Below, one piece after another: positions 23,281 through 32,104 of a DNA stretch of 34,503 nt (within the stretch, counting starts at the first letter, position 1; each line of letters opens with the position of its first letter). The stretch comes from Phycisphaerae bacterium. GTDB lineage: Bacteria; Planctomycetota; Phycisphaerae; Sedimentisphaerales; Anaerobacaceae. Location: the NCBI GenBank assembly GCA_030608075.1, contig JAUWIU010000009.1, forward strand, positions 1 through 34,503, given 5' to 3'. A program made the position numbers and the translations under genes. The notes under the pieces were generated by a model, which saw nothing but the letters and a program-made list of their open reading frames with translations, had not been told where the DNA came from and searched no databases.

Positions 23281-23991
23281 CTAATTATCGGAGACTACCC
23301 GTGCTGATTTTATTACGACAGGCTCGACAGGGACATCGGTGTGACGTCCCTTGCTGGTGGTCGCGACACCGGCGATGGCATCGACAACGTCCATACCTTC
23401 AATTACCTTGCCGAATACGGCATATCCGGGTTTGCCCTGGCCGGCATAATCCAGAGAGTTGTTGTTTTTCTGGTTGATGAAAAACTGCGAGGTGGCGCTG
23501 TTTGGGTCCTGTGGCGCCCGTGCCATTGCAACGGCAGCTCGATTGTTCTTTAGTCCATTTGCGGCCTCGCTGACAATGGGTGGATGGCTTTGTTTTCTGA
23601 GCATATCGGCAGTGAATCCCCCACCCTGTATCATAAAGTTGGAGATAACCCTGTGAAATATCGTGCCATCGTAGAATCCTTCCTGGACGTAATGAAGGAA
23701 GTTTTTCACGGTGACCGGCGCAGCGTTTTCGTCAAGCTCGATAACGATATCGCCCATAGTTGTTTGCAGTCTGACTTTCTTTGGTCCAGCCTGTGGCTTT
23801 TCGGGTTTGGCTTTGACGGGTTTTTGTTCGAGTTGCTCTTCGGCCGGTTTTTGTGCCTGCTCGGTAGTTTGCTTTTTGGGAGGCGCAGGTTTTTGTCTTT
23901 TGCAGCCTGCTATCGGACTGATAGCTGCCAGTGTGAGAATTGCCAGATTTGACATAATCAGTATTCGGCGTGCGCTTGACGGTTTCTTCAT
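23281..23991 (-). CDS. Lipoprotein cyclophilin-type peptidyl-prolyl isomerase
   Basis: 236 aa. The N-terminus has a lipoprotein signal with lipobox IAGC (hydrophobic LAILTLAAISP before it), then a Lys/Pro/Gln-rich linker (about 31-72). The cyclophilin domain follows: TTMGDIVIELDENAAPVTVKNF, FYDGTIFHRVISNFMIQGG (catalytic Arg in FHR), MARAPQDPNSATSQFFIN and YAVFGKVIEGMDVVD. It should assist folding of exported proteins from the outer face of a membrane. The ribosome site AAGGGG lies 6 nt before the ATG, and its own promoter is at 24023-24051. Confidence 0.93.
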   Translation of the reverse strand: MKKPSSARRILIMSNLAILTLAAISPIAGCKRQKPAPPKKQTTEQAQKPAEEQLEQKPVKAKPEKPQAGPKKVRLQTTMGDIVIELDENAAPVTVKNFLHYVQEGFYDGTIFHRVISNFMIQGGGFTADMLRKQSHPPIVSEAANGLKNNRAAVAMARAPQDPNSATSQFFINQKNNNSLDYAGQGKPGYAVFGKVIEGMDVVDAIAGVATTSKGRHTDVPVEPVVIKSARVVSDN

Positions 23992-24022
23992 AATTGACCC
24001 CTTTCAAAAAAGACCGCTGGTT

Positions 24023-24051
24023 ATTCTATGTTCAACAAGGGGCCAGGACAA
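24023..24051 (-). promoter_or_regulatory. Sigma-70 promoter of the cyclophilin gene
   Basis: On the minus strand TTGTCC (24046-24051), a 17-bp spacer and TAGAAT (24023-24028) place the start near 24016, about 25 nt before the ATG. Confidence 0.6.
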
Positions 24052-24114
24052 GAAAATTAACGGCAAGTTATACTGATTTAAATGGATACACGGCGCAATG
24101 AGGCCCACGTGTGG

Positions 24115-25920
24115 CTATTGAACCGGCTGGGCAGTATGTGGTTTTTGGGCGGTTTGGTGTTCGAGGAACCCTTCGAGCTTGCGTGACCTTACGGGATGCT
24201 GTAGCTTTCTTATTGCTTTTGCCTCGACCTGTCGAACACGCTCGCGTGTAACCTTGAAGATTCTGCCTACTTCTTCGAGCGTATATGTGTATCCGTCGCC
24301 GATTCCATAACGCAGTTTTATAATTTCGCGTTCGCGATATGAAAGTGTTTTCAGTACGACATAGATTCTCTCCTTCAGCATCTTCTGTGCAGCGGAAGAG
24401 ACGGGCGAGGCGACGCCATCGTCTTCGAGGAAATCGCCGAAGTAGCTGTCTTCGCTTTCGCCTATTGGTCTGTCCAGACTGATTGGGTGCTTTGACATCT
24501 TGAGGACCCTGGCGGCCTCCTCATTGGTCATGTCGGCTTCGGTTGCAATCTCTTCGGTGGTTGGCTCTCTTCCGAGTTTGAGCAGCAGGGCCTTTCCGGC
24601 GACCCTCAGTTTGCTCATCGTCTCTATCATATGGACGGGGATTCGGATGGTTCTTGCATGGTCGGCGATAGACCTCGTGATGGCCTGTCGAATCCACCAG
24701 GTGGCGTACGTGCTGAATTTATATCCCCTTCTATATTCGTATTTATCGACAGCTCTCATAAGACCGGTGTTGCCTTCCTGAATGATGTCCAGAAAGCTCA
24801 GACCTCTGTTGCGATATTTCTTGGCGATGGAGACCACGAGCCTGAGATTCGCGCTCGAGAGCGTTCTTTTTGTTTCCTCGTACTGGTTAAAGACCCTGTC
24901 GATTGTTCTGAGTCTCCTGTCGAGCTGCTTTGGTGTATCGCCGACGAGTTCCTGCAGTCCGTTTAGTTCATCCTTCATTGACTCGATATCTTCAAAGGTA
25001 TAGTTGTGGTTCGGCCCGGTGGAGATAATCTGTTCCAACTGGTGCATTTTTTTACTGATTCCGCCGAGTTTATTCTTTATCGGCTGGATTCTGTTTGTCC
25101 TGAGACTGAGCTCTTCGAGGAGGGTGGCGATTTTGCGCCTGTTTCTGTACAGTTGCTTTATCGAGGTTTTTTTTTCGGCGATATTCTCGACCTTGAGAGA
25201 TTGTTTGAACGTCTTTTTGTTCTTCTTGAGCAGTATGTTAGCGGTGTCCAGGTTGACGGGCAGTCTCTTTTTGATGACAGTTCTTACAAGGTTTTCGGCG
25301 GTGCTCATCCTCATATTTCTATCGAAGGACAGCGTTCCTTCGTGGACTCTCAGGAGTATATCGCCTGCGCTTTTCGAGCAGTAATCGCACTCGAGCATTT
25401 TTCTTCTGAACGCCATTCGAGTAAGTTCGATTTTCTTAGCCAGTGCGATTTCCGCTTCCCTTGTGAGCAGTGGTATTTCTCCCATCTGCGTCAGATACAT
25501 GCGGATGGGGTCGTCGATTCTTCTGGATATTTCCTCGCCTGCAAGCTGTTTTTCGAGCAGCAGGTCGTCTTTGAGTCTGTCTTCGCCTTTTGCCTTTTCG
25601 GCATCTTCTGTTGTTTTTTCCTCAAATTCATCGTGTCGCATTTTCGACACTTCAGCCTCATCCAGCAGTTTTATTCCCATTTCATCGAGAGTCATCAACA
25701 GGCTGTCAAGCCGGGCGGGAGTTGCTCCTTCTTCGGGAAGCTGCTGGTTCATTTCCTCGTAAGTGAGGAATCCCTTTTGCAGGCCCTTTTCGATGATAGA
25801 CTTTATCTGTTTTTCGAGGTGTTTTGCTTTAGTGGTCGTTTGGGTTCTCCTATCAGTTTTGGTTTCAGCAGGTGTTTTTGCCTTGCTTTTTCGGGCTTTT
25901 GTTTTTCTCTTTTTTGCCAC
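24115..25920 (-). CDS. rpoD: Principal RNA polymerase sigma factor (RpoD/SigA)
   Basis: 601 aa from the GTG at 25920, which has AAAGG 8 nt upstream; a GTG three codons earlier (25929) lacks a spaced ribosome site but is possible. Counting from 25929: basic N-terminus and region 1.1-like helices (33-92), region 1.2 [22 protein letters not shown] (139-160), a long non-conserved region (about 170-345), region 2 [29 protein letters not shown] with 2.3/2.4 [27 protein letters not shown] (405-431), region 3, and region 4 [16 protein letters not shown] ... [30 protein letters not shown]. Conserved 2.4 and 4.2 fit the consensus promoters in this window. It follows dnaG after ~115 bp. Confidence 0.97.
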   Translation of the reverse strand: MAKKRKTKARKSKAKTPAETKTDRRTQTTTKAKHLEKQIKSIIEKGLQKGFLTYEEMNQQLPEEGATPARLDSLLMTLDEMGIKLLDEAEVSKMRHDEFEEKTTEDAEKAKGEDRLKDDLLLEKQLAGEEISRRIDDPIRMYLTQMGEIPLLTREAEIALAKKIELTRMAFRRKMLECDYCSKSAGDILLRVHEGTLSFDRNMRMSTAENLVRTVIKKRLPVNLDTANILLKKNKKTFKQSLKVENIAEKKTSIKQLYRNRRKIATLLEELSLRTNRIQPIKNKLGGISKKMHQLEQIISTGPNHNYTFEDIESMKDELNGLQELVGDTPKQLDRRLRTIDRVFNQYEETKRTLSSANLRLVVSIAKKYRNRGLSFLDIIQEGNTGLMRAVDKYEYRRGYKFSTYATWWIRQAITRSIADHARTIRIPVHMIETMSKLRVAGKALLLKLGREPTTEEIATEADMTNEEAARVLKMSKHPISLDRPIGESEDSYFGDFLEDDGVASPVSSAAQKMLKERIYVVLKTLSYREREIIKLRYGIGDGYTYTLEEVGRIFKVTRERVRQVEAKAIRKLQHPVRSRKLEGFLEHQTAQKPHTAQPVQ

Positions 25921-26016
25921 AACCGGCACCTTTGCGTAACTGATTATGCCGCCGAAGCGGCCTATATATATTACTTATTGAATCGATACTTGTTTTGCCA
26001 TAAGCTGAAAAAGCTC

Positions 26017-26044
26017 TCTATACAGGTTAATCGCCGATATTCAA
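26017..26044 (-). promoter_or_regulatory. Possible separate rpoD promoter
   Basis: On the minus strand TTGAAT (26039-26044, overlapping the dnaG stop), a 16-bp spacer and TATAGA (26017-26022). A GCCGC-TTCG-GCGGC hairpin follows in the leader. Confidence 0.35.
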
Positions 26045-27852
26045 ACCATTCCAAGCGCATGGGGGTTCTCTTTTCCTGTATTTTCCACGAGGCACTTCAG
26101 AAACTGAGTTTGGTCTTCTTCAGTGCCGGCGAGGGTTTTTCTTTCCTGTTTTCGGTATGTTTGTATTGCGTGGAGCGCTCCGTCTAAGCGGGCCTGAAAG
26201 TTCTTCTTTTCTTCTCCCTCCCGAGCCAACTCCGTAATAAGGTTACTGATACCTATCGATTCGACTTTGGCCAGAACCGCTCTCAGCGGGGTGTTAATAT
26301 CTTCATCGAGCGTTTGAAACAGTATAGTCGCAATCTGTTTTAATTTGGGAACATCGAACAGGTTCGCGGAAATCTCTTTCCTGACGACTTCAAATAGTCC
26401 GGGCTTGTTCAGCAATACCTCCAGCAGCTCGCGCTGGGCTGCGGCAAAAAAGTCTTCGCGCAGGTTGCCGGTTTGGTCCTGTTGAGTTTCAGTCGTCGCA
26501 TCATTATTAACTGGGTTTCTCGGGGCACCTTTTTTGATTCTTTTTCCGAGTTCGTTGTTAATCTGTTTCTTACTAAGGCCGATAATTCCGGAGAGGCGAT
26601 TGACGACCAGACCGGTTTCTATTAGCCGCAAATTACCCGCTTTTAGGCCGGTGGCTATTGTCTGTAAGAACTGCTCAATTGCGGCCTTATTGTCCGTGAA
26701 GGTGTCGGCTGCGTTAAGACTTTTCGTCAGTCTGTCCCACTTGAACTGAAAGACGTCGACGGCCTGGTCGACCAATTCCTGGAAAGCCTGTGTACCTGCG
26801 GTGAGCAGGAAATCGCACGGGTCTTTGCCCTGGGGGACGGCGGCAATTTTGATATCAATCGGCTGGGCGAGGCAGATTTCCAGGGCTCTGTTGGCGGCTT
26901 CGAGGCCCGCGATGTCACTGTCAAAAATCAGCACTATTTTTTTGGCGTACCTCCTGAGAATACGTGCGTGACCTTTTGTAAAACTCGTTCCTAACGTTGC
27001 AACAACATTGGAGCAGCCGAACTGATGGGCCATTATGCAGTCGGTATATCCTTCGACGACAACTGCCGTTGCCGATGAGCTGATGTCGCGGCGGGCATTG
27101 GCCAGGCCGTAGAGACAGTTGCTTTTGTCAAAAAGAGGTGTTGTCGGCGAGTTTATGTATTTGGCTCGGGTTTGGTCGAGGGTCCTGCCGCCGAAGCCGA
27201 TTACCCTTCCCGTTGCATCGGTTATCGGAAACATCAAACGGTTTACAAATTTGTCGTTGGCCAGACCGGCGTTTCTGTCGATTACCACCAGGCCGGCGGC
27301 AGACAGTATTTTTTCGGAAATACCTTTAACTTTGGCAGCCCGGAGCAAATTGTTCTGTGACAGCGCAAGGCCAAGCTGCCATTTTTTCGCCGTATCGAGA
27401 GCAATTTTCCTTTCAGTAAGGTAATTGCGGCTCTGACGGCCTTTTTGTTTGTCGAAGAGATTTTTGTGGAACTCTTCTGCCGCCCACGCATTCAGCTTTG
27501 CCAGCTTGTTTGGGTCTATATCGGGTGTGTCATTTGCTCGGTCTGTTGGTTTTCTCGGGGTTAGCTTTATACCGGCACGTTGAGCTAATCTCTCTATTGC
27601 CTGGGGAAAGGTCAGATTCTCGCGCATCTGAACAAACTTGATGACGTCGCCGCCGGCCCCACACGCCCAACACTTGAATATCTGCTTTACATTACTGACG
27701 TTGAGACTCGGGCGATGGTCGTCGTGGAAGGGGCACAGCCCGACCATTTCCCTGCCTTTTCTGGTCAGTCTGACGTACTCACCTACGACATCAACGATAT
27801 CGTTGGCCTGCTGAACCTGATAAACTGTTGCCTGGTCGAATATACCTGACAT
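26041..27852 (-). CDS. dnaG: DNA primase
   Basis: 603 aa from the ATG at 27852; a GTG at 27861 would add three residues. DnaG makes RNA primers at the replication fork. The zinc-binding domain is intact: Cys40, His43, Cys61, Cys64 (CPFHDD ... CWACGAGGD). The core has KFVNRLMFPITDATGRVIGFGGR, and the TOPRIM part has VVVEGYTDCIMAHQFG, NVVATLGTSFT and IVLIFDSDIAGLEAA with the acidic metal residues. The C-terminal ~150 residues are the helicase-interacting region, low in conservation. It lies upstream of rpoD, the classic macromolecular-synthesis arrangement, here without rpsU. Confidence 0.96.
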   Translation of the reverse strand: MSGIFDQATVYQVQQANDIVDVVGEYVRLTRKGREMVGLCPFHDDHRPSLNVSNVKQIFKCWACGAGGDVIKFVQMRENLTFPQAIERLAQRAGIKLTPRKPTDRANDTPDIDPNKLAKLNAWAAEEFHKNLFDKQKGRQSRNYLTERKIALDTAKKWQLGLALSQNNLLRAAKVKGISEKILSAAGLVVIDRNAGLANDKFVNRLMFPITDATGRVIGFGGRTLDQTRAKYINSPTTPLFDKSNCLYGLANARRDISSSATAVVVEGYTDCIMAHQFGCSNVVATLGTSFTKGHARILRRYAKKIVLIFDSDIAGLEAANRALEICLAQPIDIKIAAVPQGKDPCDFLLTAGTQAFQELVDQAVDVFQFKWDRLTKSLNAADTFTDNKAAIEQFLQTIATGLKAGNLRLIETGLVVNRLSGIIGLSKKQINNELGKRIKKGAPRNPVNNDATTETQQDQTGNLREDFFAAAQRELLEVLLNKPGLFEVVRKEISANLFDVPKLKQIATILFQTLDEDINTPLRAVLAKVESIGISNLITELAREGEEKKNFQARLDGALHAIQTYRKQERKTLAGTEEDQTQFLKCLVENTGKENPHALGMV

Positions 27853-27937
27853 AATCAGCACTATGCCTAAATTAGCGGCGGATTCGGCGATTTTTCACAC
27901 CGCCTGGCTGCCGCGATTACTGAGAACTGGACACTTA

Positions 27938-27965
27938 AGTATAGTCGAAATTCTTCAGAAGTCAA
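27938..27965 (-). promoter_or_regulatory. Sigma-70 promoter of dnaG
   Basis: On the minus strand TTGACT (27960-27965), a 16-bp spacer and TATACT (27938-27943) put the start near 27931, about 80 nt before dnaG. Confidence 0.6.
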
Positions 27966-27998
27966 GTTGAGGTGTAATAACCCGTTTTTAATAGTGAT

Positions 27999-28020
27999 AA
28001 AGGGCATTTCACCCTTTTTT
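27999..28020 (+). terminator. Terminator-like hairpin oriented on the plus strand
   Basis: AAAGGG-CATTTCA-CCCTTT followed by further T (T6 from 28015). The surrounding genes are all on the minus strand, where the hairpin is preceded by A6 and followed by only T3. It could stop antisense transcription or act weakly between tatD and dnaG. Confidence 0.35.
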
Positions 28021-28112
28021 GGACACTTGGTTAAATGGAATAGCTGCGGCGCAAACAAGCGCCCATAACGCGCCATGCCCGTATGCAGCAGTGCATTTAG
28101 CCGGCTGCTGGA

Positions 28113-28892
28113 CTACGTTTCCGGAAGGGCAAAAAAGGCCCTGGCGGTTGCGCTTACTGCTGCTGCAAAATCAGGCAGGTTCATCTTTCTTAGTTCGGCC
28201 AGGTACTTTGCGGTGTGGGTCATAAGGGCAGGCTCATTTATTTTTTGCTTTCGCATCGGCTCAGGTGACATATACGGACAATCGGTCTCGAGCATCAATC
28301 TTTCCAACGGCACCATTTTGGCCGCCTGGCGAGCAGCCTCGGCGTTTTTGAAAGTAACCACGCCGGTGAAAGAGATGTAAAAGCCTTTGTCGAGAACGAT
28401 TTTTGCCTGTTTGTCCGAGCCGCCGAAGCAGTGAAAGACCACTTTGTTAACGTCAGAGCCGAGCCGGTCGAGGATGTCAATGGTTTCCTCGAAGGCGTCT
28501 CTGGAATGTATGATGACCGGCAGATTAAGGTCGGCCGCGATTTTTAGCTGCTGAGCGAAGGCTCTTGTCTGGTCTGTCGGGCTTGAAAAAGCATAGTGAA
28601 AATCGAGGCCCGTCTCGCCGATTGCTACCACCTTTTCGTTTTGTGCGAGTTTTGTTAGTTCCGTAAGAGTCTCGGCGGTTACGTCTTTGGCCTCGTGCGG
28701 GTGGATACCGATAGCGGCGTACATACTGTCGAATTTTTTGGCGAGGTCGATTGCTTTTTGGTTATGCTCAATATCGGTGCCGACAGTTATCCAGCTTGTC
28801 ACGCCCGCTGCCCTGCTGCGTGCGATTACGGCTTCGACGTCCTGCGCCAACTCCTCGAAAGTTAAATGACAGTGTGTATCAATCAGTTTCAT
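28113..28892 (-). CDS. tatD: TatD family metal-dependent deoxyribonuclease
   Basis: 259 aa TIM-barrel hydrolase. Metal ligands are seen in order: DTHCHL (His7, His9), AIGETGLDFHY (Glu), PVIIHSRDA (His), VFHCFGG (His) and LETDCPYMSPEP (Asp). TatD enzymes act as 3'-5' DNA exonucleases in the cytoplasm and often sit beside replication or tRNA-modification genes. Here it is ~260 bp upstream of dnaG on the same strand. The ribosome site is weak. 28893-29082 upstream holds no convincing gene. Confidence 0.94.
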   Translation of the reverse strand: MKLIDTHCHLTFEELAQDVEAVIARSRAAGVTSWITVGTDIEHNQKAIDLAKKFDSMYAAIGIHPHEAKDVTAETLTELTKLAQNEKVVAIGETGLDFHYAFSSPTDQTRAFAQQLKIAADLNLPVIIHSRDAFEETIDILDRLGSDVNKVVFHCFGGSDKQAKIVLDKGFYISFTGVVTFKNAEAARQAAKMVPLERLMLETDCPYMSPEPMRKQKINEPALMTHTAKYLAELRKMNLPDFAAAVSATARAFFALPET

Positions 28893-29082
28893 TGGTTGTA
28901 AGCCGCCTATCTGCCAGCCTCCTGTTTTTCAGGCTTATCTTTCTCAGGCTGAGCCCGCTAGCGGATGAAGCCGCCAAGGACGCTATTATTATAGCCTTAA
29001 TTCCGCTTGAGGCTCTTCGCCGCAGTGAATTTTTCCTGCATTGCCTTGCCGACTCCCAGAGGGCCTCGGCTCGATTCAACGG

Positions 29083-30522
29083 TCACACTTCCTCCATTAC
29101 CTTCAGTCCCATCAAAACGCCAAGATGCTTGATATTCTGCAGGCGGTCGCCGTAGAAAAGCACACGGTGCAGATGCTCGACCATTCCCCCCTCGACAACG
29201 CCGCAGCCCCAGTTGTCCAGCATCTTGCGGGCATTGGCAACGCTGGTAGCCATTTTGGTCCGACAGGCACGGTCAACATCAGGATTGCCGATTATCTTAC
29301 CTGTGGATATAAGCATCGTGTCGAGATTAACAAGTTTCGCGCAGGTGATAGGCCGGCCAATCCGATGCTTTACTTGCAGGCATGCCCCTACGCGCCTCTC
29401 AGCATGACTACGAATGATATAGGGACAACGAGGCCCGGCTGGGCCCTCCATCTTCGTCGCAGACACACAATGGGCGTGAATGAGTTGATTGGTAGCGGTA
29501 TCGAAAACCGGGTCACTTATAAAGCCCGGAACACCAAATGCGTAGCCGAACATCAGCATCGTTACCGTCGAGTACATATCTGCCTCGCAGGATGCGACGA
29601 TACCATGGTCGTTGAGCTTGCTGAATCCAAGACAAGGATAACCTAATTCATCTAATGCAAATCCTCCCAGGCAATTGATAGTTATAGCCCGTGCTCCCTC
29701 ATCGCTGATAATCTTCTTCATCGCAAGATACACGCGAGAGGCCTTGAGAATATCCTGTTTGGATGGCTCGACTACTTTCTGGGCGTGTTGAATCCACTGC
29801 TCGGCTTCAGCTTCGGTTGCCTTTGCACTCACCCCCTGACAGACCTTTCGGAATCTGTCTATATCGACTGGCACTATTTCTACGCCCAGCTTTTCTTTAA
29901 GCTCGGGTGACAGCGTAATTCCCCACTGTCTGCCGATATGGATGACACGTGTTTGACGCAAGCGCCGCGCCACCCGCATCACACCGGCCAATTCAGTAAT
30001 TTTGCCGAAATCGCTGGTGGCCAAAAGGACAACCTTCTTACCAGCCTGAGGCATCTTACAAATCTTGCACCAGTCGTGGCCGCTGTAAGGCTGGGAAAAA
30101 ACAACTGTCGGCTGACCTGCTTTAAGGATTGGCGCCAATGTGCGCTCAAGAACACAGCCGCTGTTAAATACTAACACGCCGTCGGCCCCTGTGAATTTGG
30201 CAGCTACCTTAGCGGCTTGCTGTGGAGATTTTACCCACTCGCTGCTGCCGATGAATTTAACGTCGCCGAGTTGGCGCTCAGTGTCCGACAGATGTTGCTC
30301 CAGACGGCCGATTTCTGCCTGCTCATTGAGATTTGGGGTAGGCCAGCCGCCTTTCCCGCCTACGAACACTTTGTAGATGTTTACCGGTGGCAGCTTGCCA
30401 GGCCATCCTTCTCTTGGATTGGCCAAAACAGATACTTGCCCCAATTGTGTCCCTAACAAGACAGAGCCCGCTCCAGCCGCGCTTGTCCCCAAAAACTCTC
30501 GTCTATTCATTAAATCGCTCAT
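29083..30522 (-). CDS. TAT-exported L-fucose/L-arabinose isomerase-like protein
   Basis: 479 aa. A twin-arginine signal (NRREFLGTSAAGAGSVLLG) at residues 6-24 sends it across the membrane folded. The start at 30522 has AGGAG 7 nt upstream. The body has the two-domain look of FucI/AraA-like folds (GADGVLVFNSGCV; ITINCLGGFALDELGYPCLGFSKLND; CEADMYSTVTMLMF with Glu/Asp pairs that could bind metal), as in the large group of TAT-exported sugar-isomerase-like proteins of Planctomycetes. The substrate is unknown; an extracytoplasmic carbohydrate role is inferred. Two 16-bp direct repeats lie just upstream (30549-30582). Confidence 0.75.
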   Translation of the reverse strand: MSDLMNRREFLGTSAAGAGSVLLGTQLGQVSVLANPREGWPGKLPPVNIYKVFVGGKGGWPTPNLNEQAEIGRLEQHLSDTERQLGDVKFIGSSEWVKSPQQAAKVAAKFTGADGVLVFNSGCVLERTLAPILKAGQPTVVFSQPYSGHDWCKICKMPQAGKKVVLLATSDFGKITELAGVMRVARRLRQTRVIHIGRQWGITLSPELKEKLGVEIVPVDIDRFRKVCQGVSAKATEAEAEQWIQHAQKVVEPSKQDILKASRVYLAMKKIISDEGARAITINCLGGFALDELGYPCLGFSKLNDHGIVASCEADMYSTVTMLMFGYAFGVPGFISDPVFDTATNQLIHAHCVSATKMEGPAGPRCPYIIRSHAERRVGACLQVKHRIGRPITCAKLVNLDTMLISTGKIIGNPDVDRACRTKMATSVANARKMLDNWGCGVVEGGMVEHLHRVLFYGDRLQNIKHLGVLMGLKVMEEV

Positions 30523-30548
30523 AATCTCACTCCTTATATATGCTTAAC

Positions 30549-30582
30549 TGAAATTCCCATTTAAGTTGACATTTCCATTTAA
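30549..30582. promoter_or_regulatory. Tandem direct repeat upstream of the isomerase-like gene, possible operator
   Basis: TGAAATTCCCATTTAA (30549-30564) and TGACATTTCCATTTAA (30567-30582) match at 14 of 16 bases with an 18-bp period, about 27 bp before the start codon. Two similarly spaced sites so close to a gene start suggest a regulator binding side by side, or a duplicated leader. Confidence 0.4.
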
Positions 30583-30724
30583 CACTTTTGGAAATACTTT
30601 CACACGTTCCAATTCCGTTATAATGTCAAAATCTTGTTCTAATTGCAACTACCTGAAGGCTCTTTTTTAATATGGCAAGTGCGGGATAAATTAAATTGCC
30701 AGTCGCGGCCGCGTGGCATTTGGG

Positions 30725-31132
30725 TTACGGTACGAAGGCGTTTTCGTAATGTCTTATTTGTTCGCGGCCGGCTTGGCCGAGTATTATCGTCACGATGTCG
30801 AAGCGACACGGTCGGGTTTGTATATTGTTGGCAGCGAGAAAATAACGGGCTGTTTTGCTGAGTTTGGCCTTTTTGGGCTGTGTGATGACCGACTCGGCCG
30901 GCTCGAAGAATTCATCGACTCTTGTTTTTACCTCAACAAAGACGATGACGCCCTTGTTGTCGACCATAATGAGGTCGATTTCGCCGGTCTTGCAGGAGAA
31001 GTTGGCGGCAAGTTTCCTGAAGCCTTTTCGCGTGAGGAATCCCCGGCAGCGTTTTTCACCCCATCGGCCGAGCAATTTCGGGTCAGCCGACAACCTGCGT
31101 CTGCTTATGAACCGACCGAACAATTCCGGCAC
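30725..31132 (-). CDS. UPF0102 (YraN) family nuclease-like protein
   Basis: 135 aa, usual length 115-130. Family motifs: LGRWGEKRCRGFLTRKGFRKLAANFSCKTGEIDLIMVDNKGVIVFVEVKTR, read in sections, has the PD-(D/E)xK-like E-x..GEIDLI..FVEVK core. The family is endonuclease-like with unclear role, commonly next to rplS and rnhB. Here rplS is 60 bp upstream on the same strand and rnhB is absent. Confidence 0.92.
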   Translation of the reverse strand: MPELFGRFISRRRLSADPKLLGRWGEKRCRGFLTRKGFRKLAANFSCKTGEIDLIMVDNKGVIVFVEVKTRVDEFFEPAESVITQPKKAKLSKTARYFLAANNIQTRPCRFDIVTIILGQAGREQIRHYENAFVP

Positions 31133-31192
31133 CTGTTATGATAGTGGACGGGATTTATTTTGCTGTCAATAATTTGGCGGCGCTGTGCGTTT

Positions 31193-31561
31193 TTATTTTG
31201 AGACGGTGTGCTCACTGTGGCGGTGGGCGAGCTTTGCCGCCTTGCCGGTTCTCTGTCGGAGAAAGTACAGTTTAGCACGCCTCGTTTTGCCGCTTCGAAT
31301 GGGTTTTATGTCGACTACATTTGGTGAATGAAGCGGGAAGATTCGCTCAACGCCTTCATTACCCACGACGCGCCGGACAATGAACGTTTCGTTTATCCCA
31401 CGTCCTCTGCGCGCAATTACTGTGCCGGTGAATACCTGAACGCGTTCCTTGTCGCCTTCTTTGATTCTGCAGTGGACGTCGACCGTATCACCTATTTCGA
31501 AATGAGGAATATGCTTTTTGAGGCTTTTATTTTCAACAGCGTCCAACAGTTCAGTTTTCAC
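31193..31561 (-). CDS. rplS: 50S ribosomal protein L19
   Basis: 122 aa. Typical L19 features: HIPHFEIGDTVDVHCRIKEGDKERVQVFTG, then VIARRGRGINETFIVRRV, GVERIFPLHSPNVVDI and the RAKLYFLRQRTGKAAK end. L19 sits at the 30S-50S interface. It is usually followed or preceded by trmD and rpsP, but upstream here are only a promoter and repeats, so the cluster has been broken up. yraN follows 60 bp downstream. Confidence 0.97.
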   Translation of the reverse strand: MKTELLDAVENKSLKKHIPHFEIGDTVDVHCRIKEGDKERVQVFTGTVIARRGRGINETFIVRRVVGNEGVERIFPLHSPNVVDIKPIRSGKTRRAKLYFLRQRTGKAAKLAHRHSEHTVSK

Positions 31562-31670
31562 CGTTTTATCTCCTACGGGATTTTTTACTGCATCCTGTTC
31601 TTTACAAGACGGCTCGGTTTTCTTCTACGCCGTACCTTGCCGGTATTCATTGTTTTGCCATAGACTTGTA

Positions 31671-31698
31671 ATTATATTGGTTTTTGCAGGACAGACAA
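31671..31698 (-). promoter_or_regulatory. Sigma-70 promoter of rplS
   Basis: On the minus strand TTGTCT (31693-31698), a 16-bp spacer and TATAAT (31671-31676) give a leader of about 100 nt. An imperfect AGACA-GGCC/GGCC-TGTCT stem (about 31693-31731) overlaps the -35 box. Confidence 0.6.
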
Positions 31699-31809
31699 GG
31701 CCTTTTTCAGAAAGTTTTTGGCCTGTCTTCTGGACAAGACGCTTAAAAGTCCCGGGCGAGACGAAAACCGGCGTGCCTGCGCGAGGAATCCTTTGTTCTT
31801 CCCCCTCTG

Positions 31810-31832
31810 CCCCTGCAATTGTTAGGCAGGGG
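31810..31832. repeat. CCCCTGC palindromic repeat, copy 1
   Basis: CCCCTGC-AATTGTTAG-GCAGGGG forms a 7-bp hairpin with a 9-nt loop. Copies recur at 31927, 32470 and 32552. The rest of 31700-31990 has no supported gene. Confidence 0.8.
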
Positions 31833-31926
31833 TCGCCTGGGCGCCCGTACCTACGTGAGATACGCTTCACGAGCGACGATTATGCCCCCGCCTGCCCGAA
31901 TCCGAATCCCTGTATGTTTTAGTGTG

Positions 31927-31949
31927 CCCCTGCAATTGTTAGGCAGGGG
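31927..31949. repeat. CCCCTGC palindromic repeat, copy 2
   Basis: Identical to copy 1 over 23 bp, followed by GGGACCCAGGGGGCAGGGAC, a G-rich degenerate extension. Confidence 0.8.
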
Positions 31950-31989
31950 ACAGGGACCCAGGGGGCAGGGACACAGACGTCTTTTTAAT

Positions 31990-32104
31990 CTAAGAGGCTC
32001 TAACAAAACCCGGTTTGTCATTTCGAGCGAAGCCGAGAAATCTATTAAAATGGCTCCGCGAAGCGGCTCTTTGCATTCGAGTCAGGTTTTGTTAGAGTGC
32101 CTAA
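31990..32104. repeat. MITE-like element, family 2 copy B (115 bp)
   Basis: Same length and ends as the copy at 22214-22328 (left CTAAGAGGCTCTAACA, right TGTTAGAGTGCCTAA), about 92% identical by eye. Its right end lies inside the GIY-YIG reading frame and provides that protein's last codons and stop. Confidence 0.85.

Noticed and set aside
25006-26187. 393-codon plus-strand frame opposite rpoD
   Set aside because: It is a mirror frame of a highly conserved sigma factor, with Phe/Ser/Leu-rich nonsense composition.
28879-29079. 66-codon minus-strand frame before tatD
   Set aside because: It overlaps the tatD start and is of low complexity (Ala/Ser/Arg-rich) with no clear signals; it is more likely leader sequence.
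31625-31870. 81-codon minus-strand frame upstream of rplS
   Set aside because: It includes the rplS promoter and a palindromic repeat; no family is recognised.
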